In this document: in pieces, positions 1 through 8,368 of the stretch | Numbering within the stretch: the stretch's first letter is position 1 | Layout: every line of letters begins with the position of its first letter | DNA from: Bdellovibrionota bacterium | GTDB lineage: Bacteria > Bdellovibrionota > Bdellovibrionia > Bdellovibrionales > JAMPXM01 | DNA length: 52,522 bases | Direction: 5' to 3' | Assembly (NCBI GenBank): GCA_963170185.1 | Contig: CAUJGS010000018.1 | Coordinates: 1 to 52,522, forward strand | Position numbers and translations under genes: made by a program | Notes under the pieces: generated by a model | The model's database searches: none | What the model saw: only the letters and a program-made list of their open reading frames with translations | What the model was told of the DNA's origin: nothing

Positions 1-1
1 G

Positions 2-625
2 CCAAAAAAAGACGGGCAGAACGTAAAGAAAAAAGAGGATCTGGAGAACTGGAATCTCGCCATGCAATTAGCCATCAAAATGGCGCAAAACAAACGCGAC
101 CTTACGAAAGAAGACCTCGCTCACTTCGCCGTCGTCCTTCAGGGGTACACGCAAAACCCATCGGCAACGCCGCAATACCCTTACGGCCATTTGGCTAGAT
201 ACCTCGTACATGATGATTTGAACTTCATGTACACCAAAACTCCAAGCGGGCGCCGCACGCTCGACCCCTTAAACACATTCATCTCGGGAACCGACAAATA
301 CGCGGCCCTTGAGTTCTTCATCGGATGGCTTCGCAAGAGCCGAACGACTATGCACCCGGTGATCGCAGCCGCTCGCGCTAGACAGTTCATCGTCTCGGTT
401 CATCCGCTGTGGGATTCCAATGGCCGCCTCGCACGAATCGTTGCCAACTACGTCTTGATGCGTGCTGGCTACCCGCCGGCTTATATTCCCAGAGGAACGG
501 AAACCGAAAATGTCTCTGTCGCGCTCTTCCCCCTTCGTGACTTTAAGGATCAGATCTCCCCGGAAGAATCGATACAAATCATGCTCGAGGGCGTCCTACG
601 TTCGCAGCGCGCCCTCCTAGAGTAA
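2..625 (+). CDS. Fic-domain protein, 5' end outside window
   Basis: Fic proteins usually transfer AMP or another phosphate-containing group to a target protein. The family motif HPLWDSNGRLAR is seen about 74 residues before the C-terminus; it is a variant of HPFx(D/E)GNGRxxR that keeps the catalytic His, the Asp, Asn-Gly-Arg and the final Arg, with Phe and Gly replaced by Leu and Ser. The frame is already open at the first bases of the window. The first internal ATG (62) has no well-spaced Shine-Dalgarno sequence, so the true start probably lies upstream and the N-terminal part, where an inhibitory helix often sits, cannot be judged. It converges on the next gene with 6 bp between them. The target is unknown. 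Confidence 0.8.
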   Translation, partial: PKKDGQNVKKKEDLENWNLAMQLAIKMAQNKRDLTKEDLAHFAVVLQGYTQNPSATPQYPYGHLARYLVHDDLNFMYTKTPSGRRTLDPLNTFISGTDKYAALEFFIGWLRKSRTTMHPVIAAARARQFIVSVHPLWDSNGRLARIVANYVLMRAGYPPAYIPRGTETENVSVALFPLRDFKDQISPEESIQIMLEGVLRSQRALLE

Positions 626-631
626 CTCCAC

Positions 632-1600
632 CTAGGGAAACAGTGTCTCAAGCAGCTTCAGAGTATTCTCAATAAGGCCGGCCTTCTTTTCGACTTCGGC
701 CTGATAAACCGGAATCGAGGTCACGATCTCCTCACGTTCCGCGTGCGACGTGTGAGGATAGGCACCGGCCGTCCTCATGAAACTCTGCTTTAACTCATCC
801 CAGAGATGCATGCGGCGACTTACCTCGACCCGCGCCCCGCGAATATTGCCCAAGGCGTACGTGCGACCGGCCGCCACTCGCTTTTCCTGATAGTAGGGGG
901 TGGCGGGCTTGATCCGCGCAAGCAGCATGGATTCGATAATCACTTCCTCCGCCACAAACCAGTGAACGCGCTGAACTTCGATATCGAGATCCGCCATCAG
1001 CGTGTCGAGGAGATTCTCTCGCTTGTAGACATCCGAGGACTCAAAATAACGAAGTCCGTACTCAAACTGCAACGCGAGACTTCGACTGGCTCTGTACGCC
1101 TTTTCCTGTAGCAGGTACTTGTCAGCGCGAGTGCGCGGGAGCTCGGTCGAGTAAAACAAGAAGTGAGTGAACTCGTGCAAAAGGGTGTAGGAGTTCGCCG
1201 ATTCTGCCAAGACGATGAAGGTGCCGTACTTCCCGAGATCGGAATCTTCTTTTGGAATAAACATGCCGAGATCGGCGATTGTCGAACCGCCTCCACTGTC
1301 TTCGAAGAAGTGACGAAGCATAGCCTCGTTGCGAAGTTCCGTCGATATCATCGTTCCCTTCGCGAAGTCTGGATTGCGCTTGGCTCGAGAGGGATAGAGG
1401 TAAACCTTCAACCCCTGGCTTTCGATGTAAGGGATCAGCTCCGTCGGAGAGACTCGCAAAGCTTCGTCCAACAAACTCGAATCAAGGTTTCGTCCCAAGA
1501 CAAATGTCTCGCGCGAGGAAGCCTGCGCCTCACCCGTTAGACCGAGCACCATCATAAGAGAAACTGTCAGGCTCCATAAGAGCGAACGTGGAAATAACAT
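632..1600 (-). CDS. Secreted protein with HExxH zinc-protease-like motif
   Basis: The 322-residue product starts with a clear signal peptide (hydrophobic residues 7-22, likely cleavage after AQA at about 27). The segment LLHEFTHFLFY at about 141-150 contains HEFTH, the HExxH zinc-binding signature of zincin metallopeptidases. A Glu pair in a helix about 73 residues later (AEEVIIES) could supply the third zinc ligand, but that is inference. I do not recognise a named family. The rest is helical and charged and ends in a coiled-coil-like stretch. It probably acts in the periplasm or outside the cell. No function beyond possible peptidase activity can be assigned. It is transcribed leftward toward the Fic gene. 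Confidence 0.7.
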   Translation of the reverse strand: MLFPRSLLWSLTVSLMMVLGLTGEAQASSRETFVLGRNLDSSLLDEALRVSPTELIPYIESQGLKVYLYPSRAKRNPDFAKGTMISTELRNEAMLRHFFEDSGGGSTIADLGMFIPKEDSDLGKYGTFIVLAESANSYTLLHEFTHFLFYSTELPRTRADKYLLQEKAYRASRSLALQFEYGLRYFESSDVYKRENLLDTLMADLDIEVQRVHWFVAEEVIIESMLLARIKPATPYYQEKRVAAGRTYALGNIRGARVEVSRRMHLWDELKQSFMRTAGAYPHTSHAEREEIVTSIPVYQAEVEKKAGLIENTLKLLETLFP

Positions 1601-1811
1601 TCTGTAACCCCCTAGCGAATTTTCGAACCGCTATAGGGACATACAGTGTTCGTGCCGAACCTCTCGTAAGACGAATCCGCTTCTCAAACTAGCTGGACAC
1701 GTTTTCAACTTCTGACGCGTGACTTCGTCTGAACTCCGTTCACACGAAGCACCGACGAAATACTCGGCAAAAAAGACCGAACGCTGAAGGAAGCTTCCGC
1801 CCAAATTTTAC

Positions 1812-3023
1812 TTACGCCCAACCTCTCAACATAACCTGCCAATAAAGGTGAGGCAGAATATCTTTTTTAAGATGCCACATCATCTTGCGAGGAACCGCGG
1901 GATCCAGCGGGAAGGTCGGCATCAGCTTTCCGTCATATCCAAACTCGGCCAGCATGACCTTTCCGATCTCGGTGATTAGCGGACAAGAAGAATAGCCGTT
2001 GTAACTTGCGGTTGGTTTTTTCCCGGACATCACCGCTAAAAGATTTTCGGCCACCACTGGGTACTGCGACCGAACAGCCGCGCCTGTCTTGGAATTTGGA
2101 ACGCCAGTGACATCGCCGATACCGAAGATCTCGGGATACTTCAGATGCTGAAGCGTGTGTTTGTCGACTTCAAGCCAGCCCTTTTGATCGCCCGCCTCAA
2201 ACGCCAGACCAGACTCCGCCACATAGCTATGCGCTGTCATGGGCGGCACGACATGCAAGAGATCAAATTTTAACGATTGCTTCGTGACCTTGCCGTCGGC
2301 ATCGGTGACGTCGAAGATCGCTTCTTTTTTCTCGGCATCAACACCCGATATCTTGTGCATGTACTTGGGCTCGATGCCTTTTTCTTTTACGATCTCCGCG
2401 AGAGCGTTTGAGAATGTCGGAATCCCGAACATCGCCTTTCCCGCGGTCGCAAATATGACCTTGCTCTTGTGCCTCACGCCGTTTAGCCGAAACACATTTT
2501 CTGCGAGATACATGATTTTCTGAGGAGCGCCAGCGCACTTAATCGGAACCGGCGGCATAACAAAGATCGCCGTCCCGCCTTGAAAACGCTGAATCTGCTG
2601 AGCTGTATAATCGACCTGATTGTAGTCGTACACGGTGCAGATGCCGTTCTTCCCGAGATTCCCTTCAAGTCCCTCGATCTTCTCCCAAGCCAGCCGCAAT
2701 CCCGTTGCGACGACCAAGTAGTCGTACTCGATAGACAGATCATGACTGAGTTTTACCTTCTTGTTTCCGGGATCGACGGAAATGACGGTTTCGCGAAGCC
2801 ATGTCACGCCATGAGGAATCAAAGTGCTTTGCTTTTTCCGAGTCGTTTCTTTGGGGACCAAGCCGGCTCCAGCAATGGTCCACATTGGCTGGTAGAAATG
2901 GCTTTCCGCTGGATCGACAATCGCGATCTGATCGGGAGAAACACTGCGCGCAAGTCGAGCCGCCAAAGATATGCCGCCGGCTCCGCCTCCGAGAATGAGA
3001 ATTCGATACTTGGATTTTTCCAT
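1812..3023 (-). CDS. sqr: Sulfide:quinone oxidoreductase, type II-like
   Basis: This membrane-associated flavoprotein oxidises sulfide, passes electrons to quinone and forms a persulfide or polysulfide. The N-terminal FAD-binding GxGxxG is seen as LGGGAGG at residues 11-17, and the GIGDVTG segment near 301-307 is the second FAD contact typical of the family. Two Cys in the expected places, C163 (PIKCAGAP) and C347 (YSSCPLI), fit the redox-active pair. The hydrophobic, Pro-rich C-terminus (PHLYWQVMLRGWA) fits membrane attachment. The sequence resembles mitochondrial-type (type II) SQR more than bacterial type I. It is the last gene of the leftward sulfur operon, 34 bp after the TauE-like exporter. 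Confidence 0.93.
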   Translation of the reverse strand: MEKSKYRILILGGGAGGISLAARLARSVSPDQIAIVDPAESHFYQPMWTIAGAGLVPKETTRKKQSTLIPHGVTWLRETVISVDPGNKKVKLSHDLSIEYDYLVVATGLRLAWEKIEGLEGNLGKNGICTVYDYNQVDYTAQQIQRFQGGTAIFVMPPVPIKCAGAPQKIMYLAENVFRLNGVRHKSKVIFATAGKAMFGIPTFSNALAEIVKEKGIEPKYMHKISGVDAEKKEAIFDVTDADGKVTKQSLKFDLLHVVPPMTAHSYVAESGLAFEAGDQKGWLEVDKHTLQHLKYPEIFGIGDVTGVPNSKTGAAVRSQYPVVAENLLAVMSGKKPTASYNGYSSCPLITEIGKVMLAEFGYDGKLMPTFPLDPAVPRKMMWHLKKDILPHLYWQVMLRGWA

Positions 3024-3057
3024 TGCTCCCTCTTTTCAAAATTAAATCAGGCTGGAA

Positions 3058-3867
3058 TTAAATCAGGTGGTTTATCTGATCGAACAAAATGAAGGCTCCC
3101 ATCACTAGAACGAAATATCCAAAGCCTTTTTTTAACGTCGCCTCGGAAACTTTCTTCGAAAGACTCATTCCAAGAAACAGGCCCACGATCGCGATTCCAG
3201 CGACAGTCAACATGAGCGTCCAGTCGATCATGTCGCCACGGCTTTGAAGGTCACCCGTGAAGCCGATCAGGGACTTGGCCGCGATGATGAATAACGAGGT
3301 ACCGACCGCGATTTTCATCGGCATGCCAACAAGGACCACGAGTGCCGGAATAATCAAAAACCCTCCGCCAGCACCGACAAATCCCGTGACGGTGCCGACG
3401 ACTAAACCCTCTAGTGAAATCAGCCCGAATTTCGCCGCCGGTGAGAGCTCTTTTCGCGGCTCACCGCCAGACTTCTTCTTTCGAATCATCGAAATCGAGG
3501 CGGCGACCATTAAGACTGCGAATACAAGCATCACCAATAACGCCTTGCTGATGGCAGTGCTTCCGACCGAGAACACGGGGTCCGGCAGATGGGGAACGAC
3601 AAATGCTCTGGTGAAGTACACGCCGACGAAACTCGGAACGGCAAATATGAACCCCGTCTTAAGGTCCACTTCGCCTTTTTTAAGATAGCCAAAGCCACCC
3701 ACGAGGGCCGTAAGACCCACAATGAAAAGCGAATAGGCTGTCGCGAGAATCGGGTCGATCTTAAACAAGTAGACGAGAATCGGAACCGTCAAAATACTTC
3801 CGCCACCACCTATCATGCCAAGAGACAGACCCATGAAGATCGAAGCGAAATACCCTAGCAGTTCCAT
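3058..3867 (-). CDS. TauE/SafE-family membrane exporter
   Basis: The 269-residue protein has about eight hydrophobic helices in two halves. Each half begins with the Gly-rich loop characteristic of the TauE/SafE (DUF81) family: GMIGGGGSILTVPIL near the N-terminus and TGFVGAGGGFLIIPAL in the middle. Members export sulfite, sulfoacetate or related anions across the inner membrane. Flanked by sulfide oxidation enzymes and YeeE/YedE proteins, it most likely removes sulfite or thiosulfate made by persulfide dioxygenase; the substrate is inferred from context only. It follows the upstream gene by 7 bp and is co-transcribed with the sulfur operon. Confidence 0.9.
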   Translation of the reverse strand: MELLGYFASIFMGLSLGMIGGGGSILTVPILVYLFKIDPILATAYSLFIVGLTALVGGFGYLKKGEVDLKTGFIFAVPSFVGVYFTRAFVVPHLPDPVFSVGSTAISKALLVMLVFAVLMVAASISMIRKKKSGGEPRKELSPAAKFGLISLEGLVVGTVTGFVGAGGGFLIIPALVVLVGMPMKIAVGTSLFIIAAKSLIGFTGDLQSRGDMIDWTLMLTVAGIAIVGLFLGMSLSKKVSEATLKKGFGYFVLVMGAFILFDQINHLI

Positions 3868-3874
3868 ATGGCTC

Positions 3875-4318
3875 TCATTTCTGAATTTTTAGTTTCGCAT
3901 CAACCAATTTGAAGAGATACATCCCGACAATCATACTCACGACGAACACGGCCGGGCGGCTGTCGAGGCTCGCAAGCGACGTCATCGCTGGCCCCGGGCA
4001 AAACCCGCCAAGTCCCCAACCGACACCAAACAAAAGAGACCCCGCTACAAGCGCAGGCGTGATTCGTTTATTGGTCGGAACATGCCACTCCGGCGAAAGC
4101 AATGGCGAAGCCCTACGACGAATCAGTCGATACGTAACTAGGTGAACGAGGATCGCTCCGACCATCACAAAAATCAGCGATGGGTCCCAACTTCCAAACA
4201 CATCCAAAAACCCGACGACTTTCGACGGTTGAGTCATTCCCGAGATCCCAAGCCCGAGAGCAAACACGAACCCCACTGCCAACGCTACTAGCGCATTTTT
4301 CATTTTGGCATTTCCCAT
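3875..4318 (-). CDS. YeeE/YedE-family half transporter (second subunit)
   Basis: The 147-residue membrane protein has four hydrophobic segments. It carries the motif GVGWGLGGFCPGPA, the form seen in the C-terminal half of YeeE/YedE (DUF6691-type) sulfur transporters, where the conserved Cys is thought to handle the sulfur ligand. The known full-length family imports thiosulfate; split pairs are common next to sulfide or rhodanese genes. Its partner lies just upstream (4326-4757), 7 bp away, and the two together would make one functional pore. Substrate (thiosulfate, polysulfide or sulfite) and direction are not visible from sequence. Confidence 0.88.
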   Translation of the reverse strand: MGNAKMKNALVALAVGFVFALGLGISGMTQPSKVVGFLDVFGSWDPSLIFVMVGAILVHLVTYRLIRRRASPLLSPEWHVPTNKRITPALVAGSLLFGVGWGLGGFCPGPAMTSLASLDSRPAVFVVSMIVGMYLFKLVDAKLKIQK

Positions 4319-4325
4319 AGTTTCC

Positions 4326-4757
4326 TCAGTTTAAAATTCCAAATTGACGAAACAACGCCACAGCGCCGACACCGGCCGCTATGAACACCATCGTCGCGAC
4401 CAGGGAGCGAACAGACATTCGGCTGATTCCGCACACGCCGTGTCCACTCGTGCATCCACTTCCTAAAATCGTTCCGAACCCGACCAAGAGTCCCGCTGCA
4501 ATGGTCGTCCAACTTTCGGTCCCCAAGTCGCCCTTAAACACATCGGGGCTCAGGGCCCGCATGGCGAATCCGCCAAGCACAAGACCTACTATAAAGAGCA
4601 CTCTCCAAAGCGTGTCGCCCTTCACCGGGCTCAGTGCTCCGTTCAAAATTCCGCTGATCCCTGTCACACGGCCGTTAAACATCAGCATCATGGAAACTGC
4701 GATCCCGATAAGAACCCCGCCCAAAAGGGCGTTGACCCATTCCACTGGCATGATCAC
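4326..4757 (-). CDS. YeeE/YedE-family half transporter (first subunit)
   Basis: The 143-residue membrane protein carries GFGTILGSGCTSGHGVCGI in its middle, the signature GxxxxxGCTSGHG loop of YeeE/YedE sulfur transporters. The Cys in GCTSGHG is the family's sulfur-relay residue. Hydrophobic helices flank it. Its ATG overlaps the stop of the upstream MBL-rhodanese gene by 4 bp, so translation is probably coupled. It pairs with the shorter-loop YeeE/YedE half directly downstream. The pair is the usual companion of sulfide oxidation genes in Proteobacteria. Confidence 0.9.
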   Translation of the reverse strand: MIMPVEWVNALLGGVLIGIAVSMMLMFNGRVTGISGILNGALSPVKGDTLWRVLFIVGLVLGGFAMRALSPDVFKGDLGTESWTTIAAGLLVGFGTILGSGCTSGHGVCGISRMSVRSLVATMVFIAAGVGAVALFRQFGILN

Positions 4758-6232
4758 TTCCTCTCCACTTCAAATTTCTTTTCATTCCAACGAATCATTC
4801 CGCCGACCATGTTGATGGTCTTTTTGTAGCCAAGCTGAATGCTCTCGGCTGTCGCGGAACCAGAGCGTCCGCCGCTACGACACAAAAAGACGATCTCTTG
4901 GTCGCGGTCCGAGTTTTTTAAAAACTCCGTCAACTCGGGCCCCAGTGTCACCAAACGAGCACCGGGAACATGACCAAGCTCATTGTTAAACTCGTCGGGG
5001 CGACGGACGTCGATCAGCTGAATCCTGCCGGCCTTCGCATCGGACAGATGCCTTAGCAGATCCTCACAACTGATTTCTGGAATCCCATCCACGATCTGCG
5101 GGTGCAGCACGCGGTTATCGCGAGTTTGCCCGCACGCGAGATTCGCAGGCACAGCCTCTTGAATCTTCTTCGGGTGTGCGAGTTTGAGTTCCGACATGAT
5201 TCGCTTAAAATCTTCACGCGAGTTTTTAACACCAAGCCGAGGATTGAACGCTTTCTCCAGGCCAATTGTCGACGAGGTTAGTCCTCGGTAGTCGTGTCCT
5301 GGATAAACCACGGTGTCATCCGGCAGCGTGAAGAGTTTCTCGCGCACACTCTCAAACAAGGTATCAGACGAACCTTGCTGAAAGTCGGTTCGCCCACAGC
5401 CGCGAATCAAAAGCGCATCGCCCGTAAATACCATTCCCTCGAACGCGAACGTCATGCAGGTGTCCGTATGCCCGGGCGTCGAAATGGCTCGGATGGTTTT
5501 GGTTCCTAGCTTAAGCTCTTGCCCATCTTCGAGGCCGGTGTCCACGCAACTCACGCCAGCCAATTTACTGACGGCGGTCTTTGCGCCAGTTCGTTTCCGA
5601 ATTTCCGATGCACCCGTGATATGGTCCGCATGAATGTGCGTGTCCAACACGTAAACGAGATTCAAACCCAGCTCTTCTATCAACTTGAGATCGCGATCCA
5701 CGGTTTCAATGACAGGGTCGATAATGGCGGCTTCCTTGGAAGCTCGGTCCGCTATGATATACGTGTAGGTCGAAGACTCCGCCTCAAACAGCTGATGGAA
5801 GATCGTGCCGTTCTCCAGCAAAACTCTTGAAGCTGATCCAGATGTCTTTTCATCGCTTGTTCGATTCACCATGCTTTTCTCCCGCCGCTTGAATTCCAAT
5901 AATGTCGTCTTCAGCCCATCACCCGCAACTGGGTGATTCATCTCCAGCCACTGATGGCAATGGCTCATGAGGACCACATTCTCGCGGTCGACCACATCCT
6001 CCGCCACCGCTTCCGTTTCCAAAGAAACAATCACCGCCAATTTTTCGCCTAAACGATCTAGCTCGCCGGACAACTCTTGGGGTGAAACCGAAATCGCCCC
6101 AGGAATATGCGCGGCCAAAAACATCTCTTTGGGCCGAATATCGAGCACCGCTATCAGATGAGGATCGGTACACCACACCTTGTACACTTGCTCGCAGCTT
6201 AAGTAGGTCGCAGTTTTCCGCATCCGTTCCAT
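4754..6232 (-). CDS. Pseudo-rhodanese / persulfide dioxygenase / rhodanese fusion
   Basis: The 492 residues hold three domains. Residues of about 10-115 look like a rhodanese fold (VLDIRPKEMFLAAHIPGAI), but the active-site loop reads SLETEAVA with no Cys, so it is probably inactive. A metallo-beta-lactamase fold follows, with THIHADH, STPGHTDT, a GD in FTGDALL and YPGHDYRG, matching ETHE1-like persulfide dioxygenases that turn glutathione persulfide into sulfite. The C-terminal domain (IDVRRPDEF, then CRSGGRSG) is a rhodanese with its catalytic Cys. The parts resemble staphylococcal CstB but in a different order, with the pseudo-rhodanese first. Two starts are possible, ATG 6232 or ATG 6223; the second has GGA at better spacing. 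It is the first enzyme gene of the operon. Confidence 0.88.
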   Translation of the reverse strand: MERMRKTATYLSCEQVYKVWCTDPHLIAVLDIRPKEMFLAAHIPGAISVSPQELSGELDRLGEKLAVIVSLETEAVAEDVVDRENVVLMSHCHQWLEMNHPVAGDGLKTTLLEFKRREKSMVNRTSDEKTSGSASRVLLENGTIFHQLFEAESSTYTYIIADRASKEAAIIDPVIETVDRDLKLIEELGLNLVYVLDTHIHADHITGASEIRKRTGAKTAVSKLAGVSCVDTGLEDGQELKLGTKTIRAISTPGHTDTCMTFAFEGMVFTGDALLIRGCGRTDFQQGSSDTLFESVREKLFTLPDDTVVYPGHDYRGLTSSTIGLEKAFNPRLGVKNSREDFKRIMSELKLAHPKKIQEAVPANLACGQTRDNRVLHPQIVDGIPEISCEDLLRHLSDAKAGRIQLIDVRRPDEFNNELGHVPGARLVTLGPELTEFLKNSDRDQEIVFLCRSGGRSGSATAESIQLGYKKTINMVGGMIRWNEKKFEVERK

Positions 6233-6330
6233 GTCACAAAGATCCCACGGCTTTAGGTCACGTGATTATGTGCTGGGACATGATTTTGAGACTTTTTGCC
6301 GCATCTCGCGCCACATCTTACAACGAGAGG

Positions 6331-7047
6331 TTAGATCGCATCGTTTTCAACCAGGGCCAAAAGCCCGTCGCGATCCAAAAGGCGTACCGAGCGCCCCTCT
6401 TGCTCAATCAGGCCCATCTCTTCTAATTTCGCCATGCCTTTGATGACCGTGGAAACCGTGCTCGCGCAAAAGTTGGCGATCTCTTGCCGTGTCCAGTTGT
6501 GATCCGGGTGAATGTCCTTCAGGTAAACCAGACTTTGCGCGATTCGCCCCAGAATCTGGTTTTCCAAAATCATCACTTGATGAGTTTCGCAGCGACGAAG
6601 CTCTTTCGATAAGACCTGAATGACCTCGCGATAAAGCTCCGGATGTTTACTTAGCGCATTCAAGATCACGTCGCGAGGAACGAATCGAATATCAGTGGCC
6701 TCAAGAGCGATCGTGCTCCCGTGGTAGCCTTCCTCCGAAAACAAAGCCCTATGACCAAAGAACTGCCCTTCCCGAAAAAAACGCAGCAGATGCTCTTTGC
6801 CTGATTGAGCGGCCACGATAACAAGCCCCACCAAGCCTCGTTTGACGAAGTACATTCCACTTGGCGAGTCGCCCTGTCGATAGATTGCGTCACCACGCTT
6901 AAACGTCAGAGACTGCGCCTGAGATTCAAAACTCCAACGCACGTCACTGGGCAGTTCCGACCAAAGTTCTTTGCCAAATATGCTCACCGACTCTCGACCT
7001 TCCCAATTTGGGTCAAAATACCCCAAGCGTTTTGTGTGCTGGAACAT
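6331..7047 (-). CDS. Crp/Fnr-family transcriptional regulator
   Basis: The 238-residue protein has an N-terminal cyclic-nucleotide-binding-like fold (FKRGDAIYRQGDSPSGMYFV, then GQFFGHRALFSEEGY) and a C-terminal Crp-type helix-turn-helix (TRQEIANFCASTVSTVIKGM). The N-terminal Fe-S Cys cluster of true Fnr is absent. Cys is present at about residue 168 (RRCETH) and in the recognition region (NFCAST), which could in principle sense sulfur species, but this is speculation. AAGGA precedes the ATG. The gene lies 98 bp upstream of the sulfur operon on the same strand and 52 bp from the divergent persulfide dioxygenase, so it is the likely local regulator. Confidence 0.9.
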   Translation of the reverse strand: MFQHTKRLGYFDPNWEGRESVSIFGKELWSELPSDVRWSFESQAQSLTFKRGDAIYRQGDSPSGMYFVKRGLVGLVIVAAQSGKEHLLRFFREGQFFGHRALFSEEGYHGSTIALEATDIRFVPRDVILNALSKHPELYREVIQVLSKELRRCETHQVMILENQILGRIAQSLVYLKDIHPDHNWTRQEIANFCASTVSTVIKGMAKLEEMGLIEQEGRSVRLLDRDGLLALVENDAI

Positions 7048-7099
7048 CTATCCTTAGCCCATCTCAATTTATATTAAAACTATAAGAAAGGGGTCGAAA
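7048..7099. promoter_or_regulatory. Divergent promoter region of the sulfur island
   Basis: Only 52 bp separate the regulator's start codon (leftward) from the persulfide dioxygenase start codon (rightward), so both promoters must lie largely within this AT-rich stretch or overlap coding sequence. An inverted repeat TTATA-N7-TATAA occupies 7069-7085 and is a plausible operator, though its spacing is not the standard Crp/Fnr one. Shine-Dalgarno sequences are visible on both sides: AAGGA for the regulator and AAAGGGG for the dioxygenase. Autoregulation is inferred, not shown. Confidence 0.5.
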
Positions 7100-7972
7100 A
7101 TGAAATCTACCTTGAAACCCATTGTTAAAGAATTCTTCGATAAAGCCACTTGGACTCTGACATACGTCGTCTACGACGAGAAAACCAACGACGCCATCAT
7201 CATCGATCCGGTTTGGGATTACGATCCGGCCGCATCCAAAATGTCGACAACATCCGCCGAGGCGGTACTTGGCTTCGTGGAGTTGCATGATCTCAATGTG
7301 CGTTACATTCTTGAGACCCATGCCCATGCGGACCATGTGTCGGGCTCACAGGTTCTTAAGCAGAAACTGCCAAATGCGAAAGTCGGCATCGGCGCGAAGA
7401 TCACCGACGTTCAAAATGTTTTTAAAGGCGTTTTCCATCTCGATCCCGAATTTAAGACCGACGGCAGCCAGTTCGATCTCTTGCTGACGGAAGGCCAAGC
7501 GCTTCAAGCGGGCTCTCTCACCATCGAGACTCTCTACACACCAGGCCACACGCCCGCCTGCGCGAGCTATGTCATTGGCGATACGGTTTTCACGGGGGAC
7601 GCGCTTTTTATGCCGGACTATGGAACTGGGCGCTGTGACTTCCCGGCCGGCAGCGCAGACGATCTCTACACCTCGATTCAAAAGCTCTATAAACTGCCCG
7701 ATGCAACCAGAGTTTTTGTCGGACACGACTATCTCCCAAACGGTCGCACCCTAGCCTTTGAATCGACAATCGGTGAAGAGAAACGAAACAACATTCAGGT
7801 CAATGCCGAGACGTCGCGCTCGGAGTTCGTCCACTTTCGCACGAACCGCGACAAGACATTGGCGGCGCCGCGGCTTTTGCTTCCAAGCGTTCAGGTCAAC
7901 ATTGCCGCCGGTTGCTTGCCAAAGGCTGAGAAAAATGGGGTAAGCTACCTCAAAATTCCAGTTCGCAAATAA
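7100..7972 (+). CDS. Persulfide dioxygenase-like MBL-fold hydrolase
   Basis: The 290-residue single-domain metallo-beta-lactamase-fold protein belongs to the ETHE1/Blh group that oxidises glutathione persulfide to sulfite. Metal ligands are seen in ETHAHADHVSG, YTPGHTPACA, FTGDALFMPDYG and VFVGHDYLPNG. The motif DYGTGRCDFPAGSA is typical of the bacterial Blh-like subgroup. It starts at an ATG preceded by AAAGGGG and is followed after 15 bp by a rhodanese gene with its own AGGAG. It diverges from the Crp-like regulator. This is the second persulfide dioxygenase in the island, besides the fused one on the opposite strand. Confidence 0.9.
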   Translation: MKSTLKPIVKEFFDKATWTLTYVVYDEKTNDAIIIDPVWDYDPAASKMSTTSAEAVLGFVELHDLNVRYILETHAHADHVSGSQVLKQKLPNAKVGIGAKITDVQNVFKGVFHLDPEFKTDGSQFDLLLTEGQALQAGSLTIETLYTPGHTPACASYVIGDTVFTGDALFMPDYGTGRCDFPAGSADDLYTSIQKLYKLPDATRVFVGHDYLPNGRTLAFESTIGEEKRNNIQVNAETSRSEFVHFRTNRDKTLAAPRLLLPSVQVNIAAGCLPKAEKNGVSYLKIPVRK

Positions 7973-7987
7973 GGATTAGGAGACTTT

Positions 7988-8368
7988 ATGCCACGATTTG
8001 CCATTCTTGCGCTGTTTCTTATGGCTGTACTGATTCCCGGCATTTCTGTGGCGAAAACTTCGGGGGCGAAAACTTCGGAGTCAAAAGCGGCGGACGTCGT
8101 GATTCTCGACGTCCGCACACCACAAGAGTTTCGTGATCAAGCTGTCGAGGGAGCGGTGAATATCGATGTCACCGATTCACGCTTCATCGCGCGCGTGAAT
8201 GAACTCGATAAAACAAAAACCTACAAACTCTACTGTCGCAGTGGAAATCGGTCGTCGATGGCAGAAAGCCTGATGAAAGCCGAGGGCTTCAAACATCTGG
8301 AAAACCTCGGTTCAACCAAAGAGGCGGCCAAAAAGCTTGGCCGCAAATGTCTTCCGAAAAACTGTTAA
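7988..8368 (+). CDS. Exported single-domain rhodanese
   Basis: The 126-residue protein begins with a signal peptide (hydrophobic 5-20, PGISVAKTS) followed by a rhodanese domain: VVILDVRTPQEFRDQAVEGA, then YKLYCRSGNRSSMA with the catalytic Cys and the CxxxxR active-site loop. It probably moves sulfane sulfur in the periplasm, perhaps receiving polysulfide from the quinone oxidoreductase reaction. A second Cys pair near the C-terminus (KCLPKNC) is unusual and might form a disulfide. AGGAG precedes the ATG. Its stop codon overlaps the stop of the convergent CheR-CheB gene in GTTAAC, so there is no terminator between them. Confidence 0.9.
   Translation: MPRFAILALFLMAVLIPGISVAKTSGAKTSESKAADVVILDVRTPQEFRDQAVEGAVNIDVTDSRFIARVNELDKTKTYKLYCRSGNRSSMAESLMKAEGFKHLENLGSTKEAAKKLGRKCLPKNC

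Noticed and set aside
6233-6330. Crp-type operator upstream of the sulfur operon (ATGTC and GACAT, TCACGTGA)
   Set aside because: The matching halves are unevenly spaced and do not resemble the repeat at 7069-7085 or the Crp/Fnr consensus.
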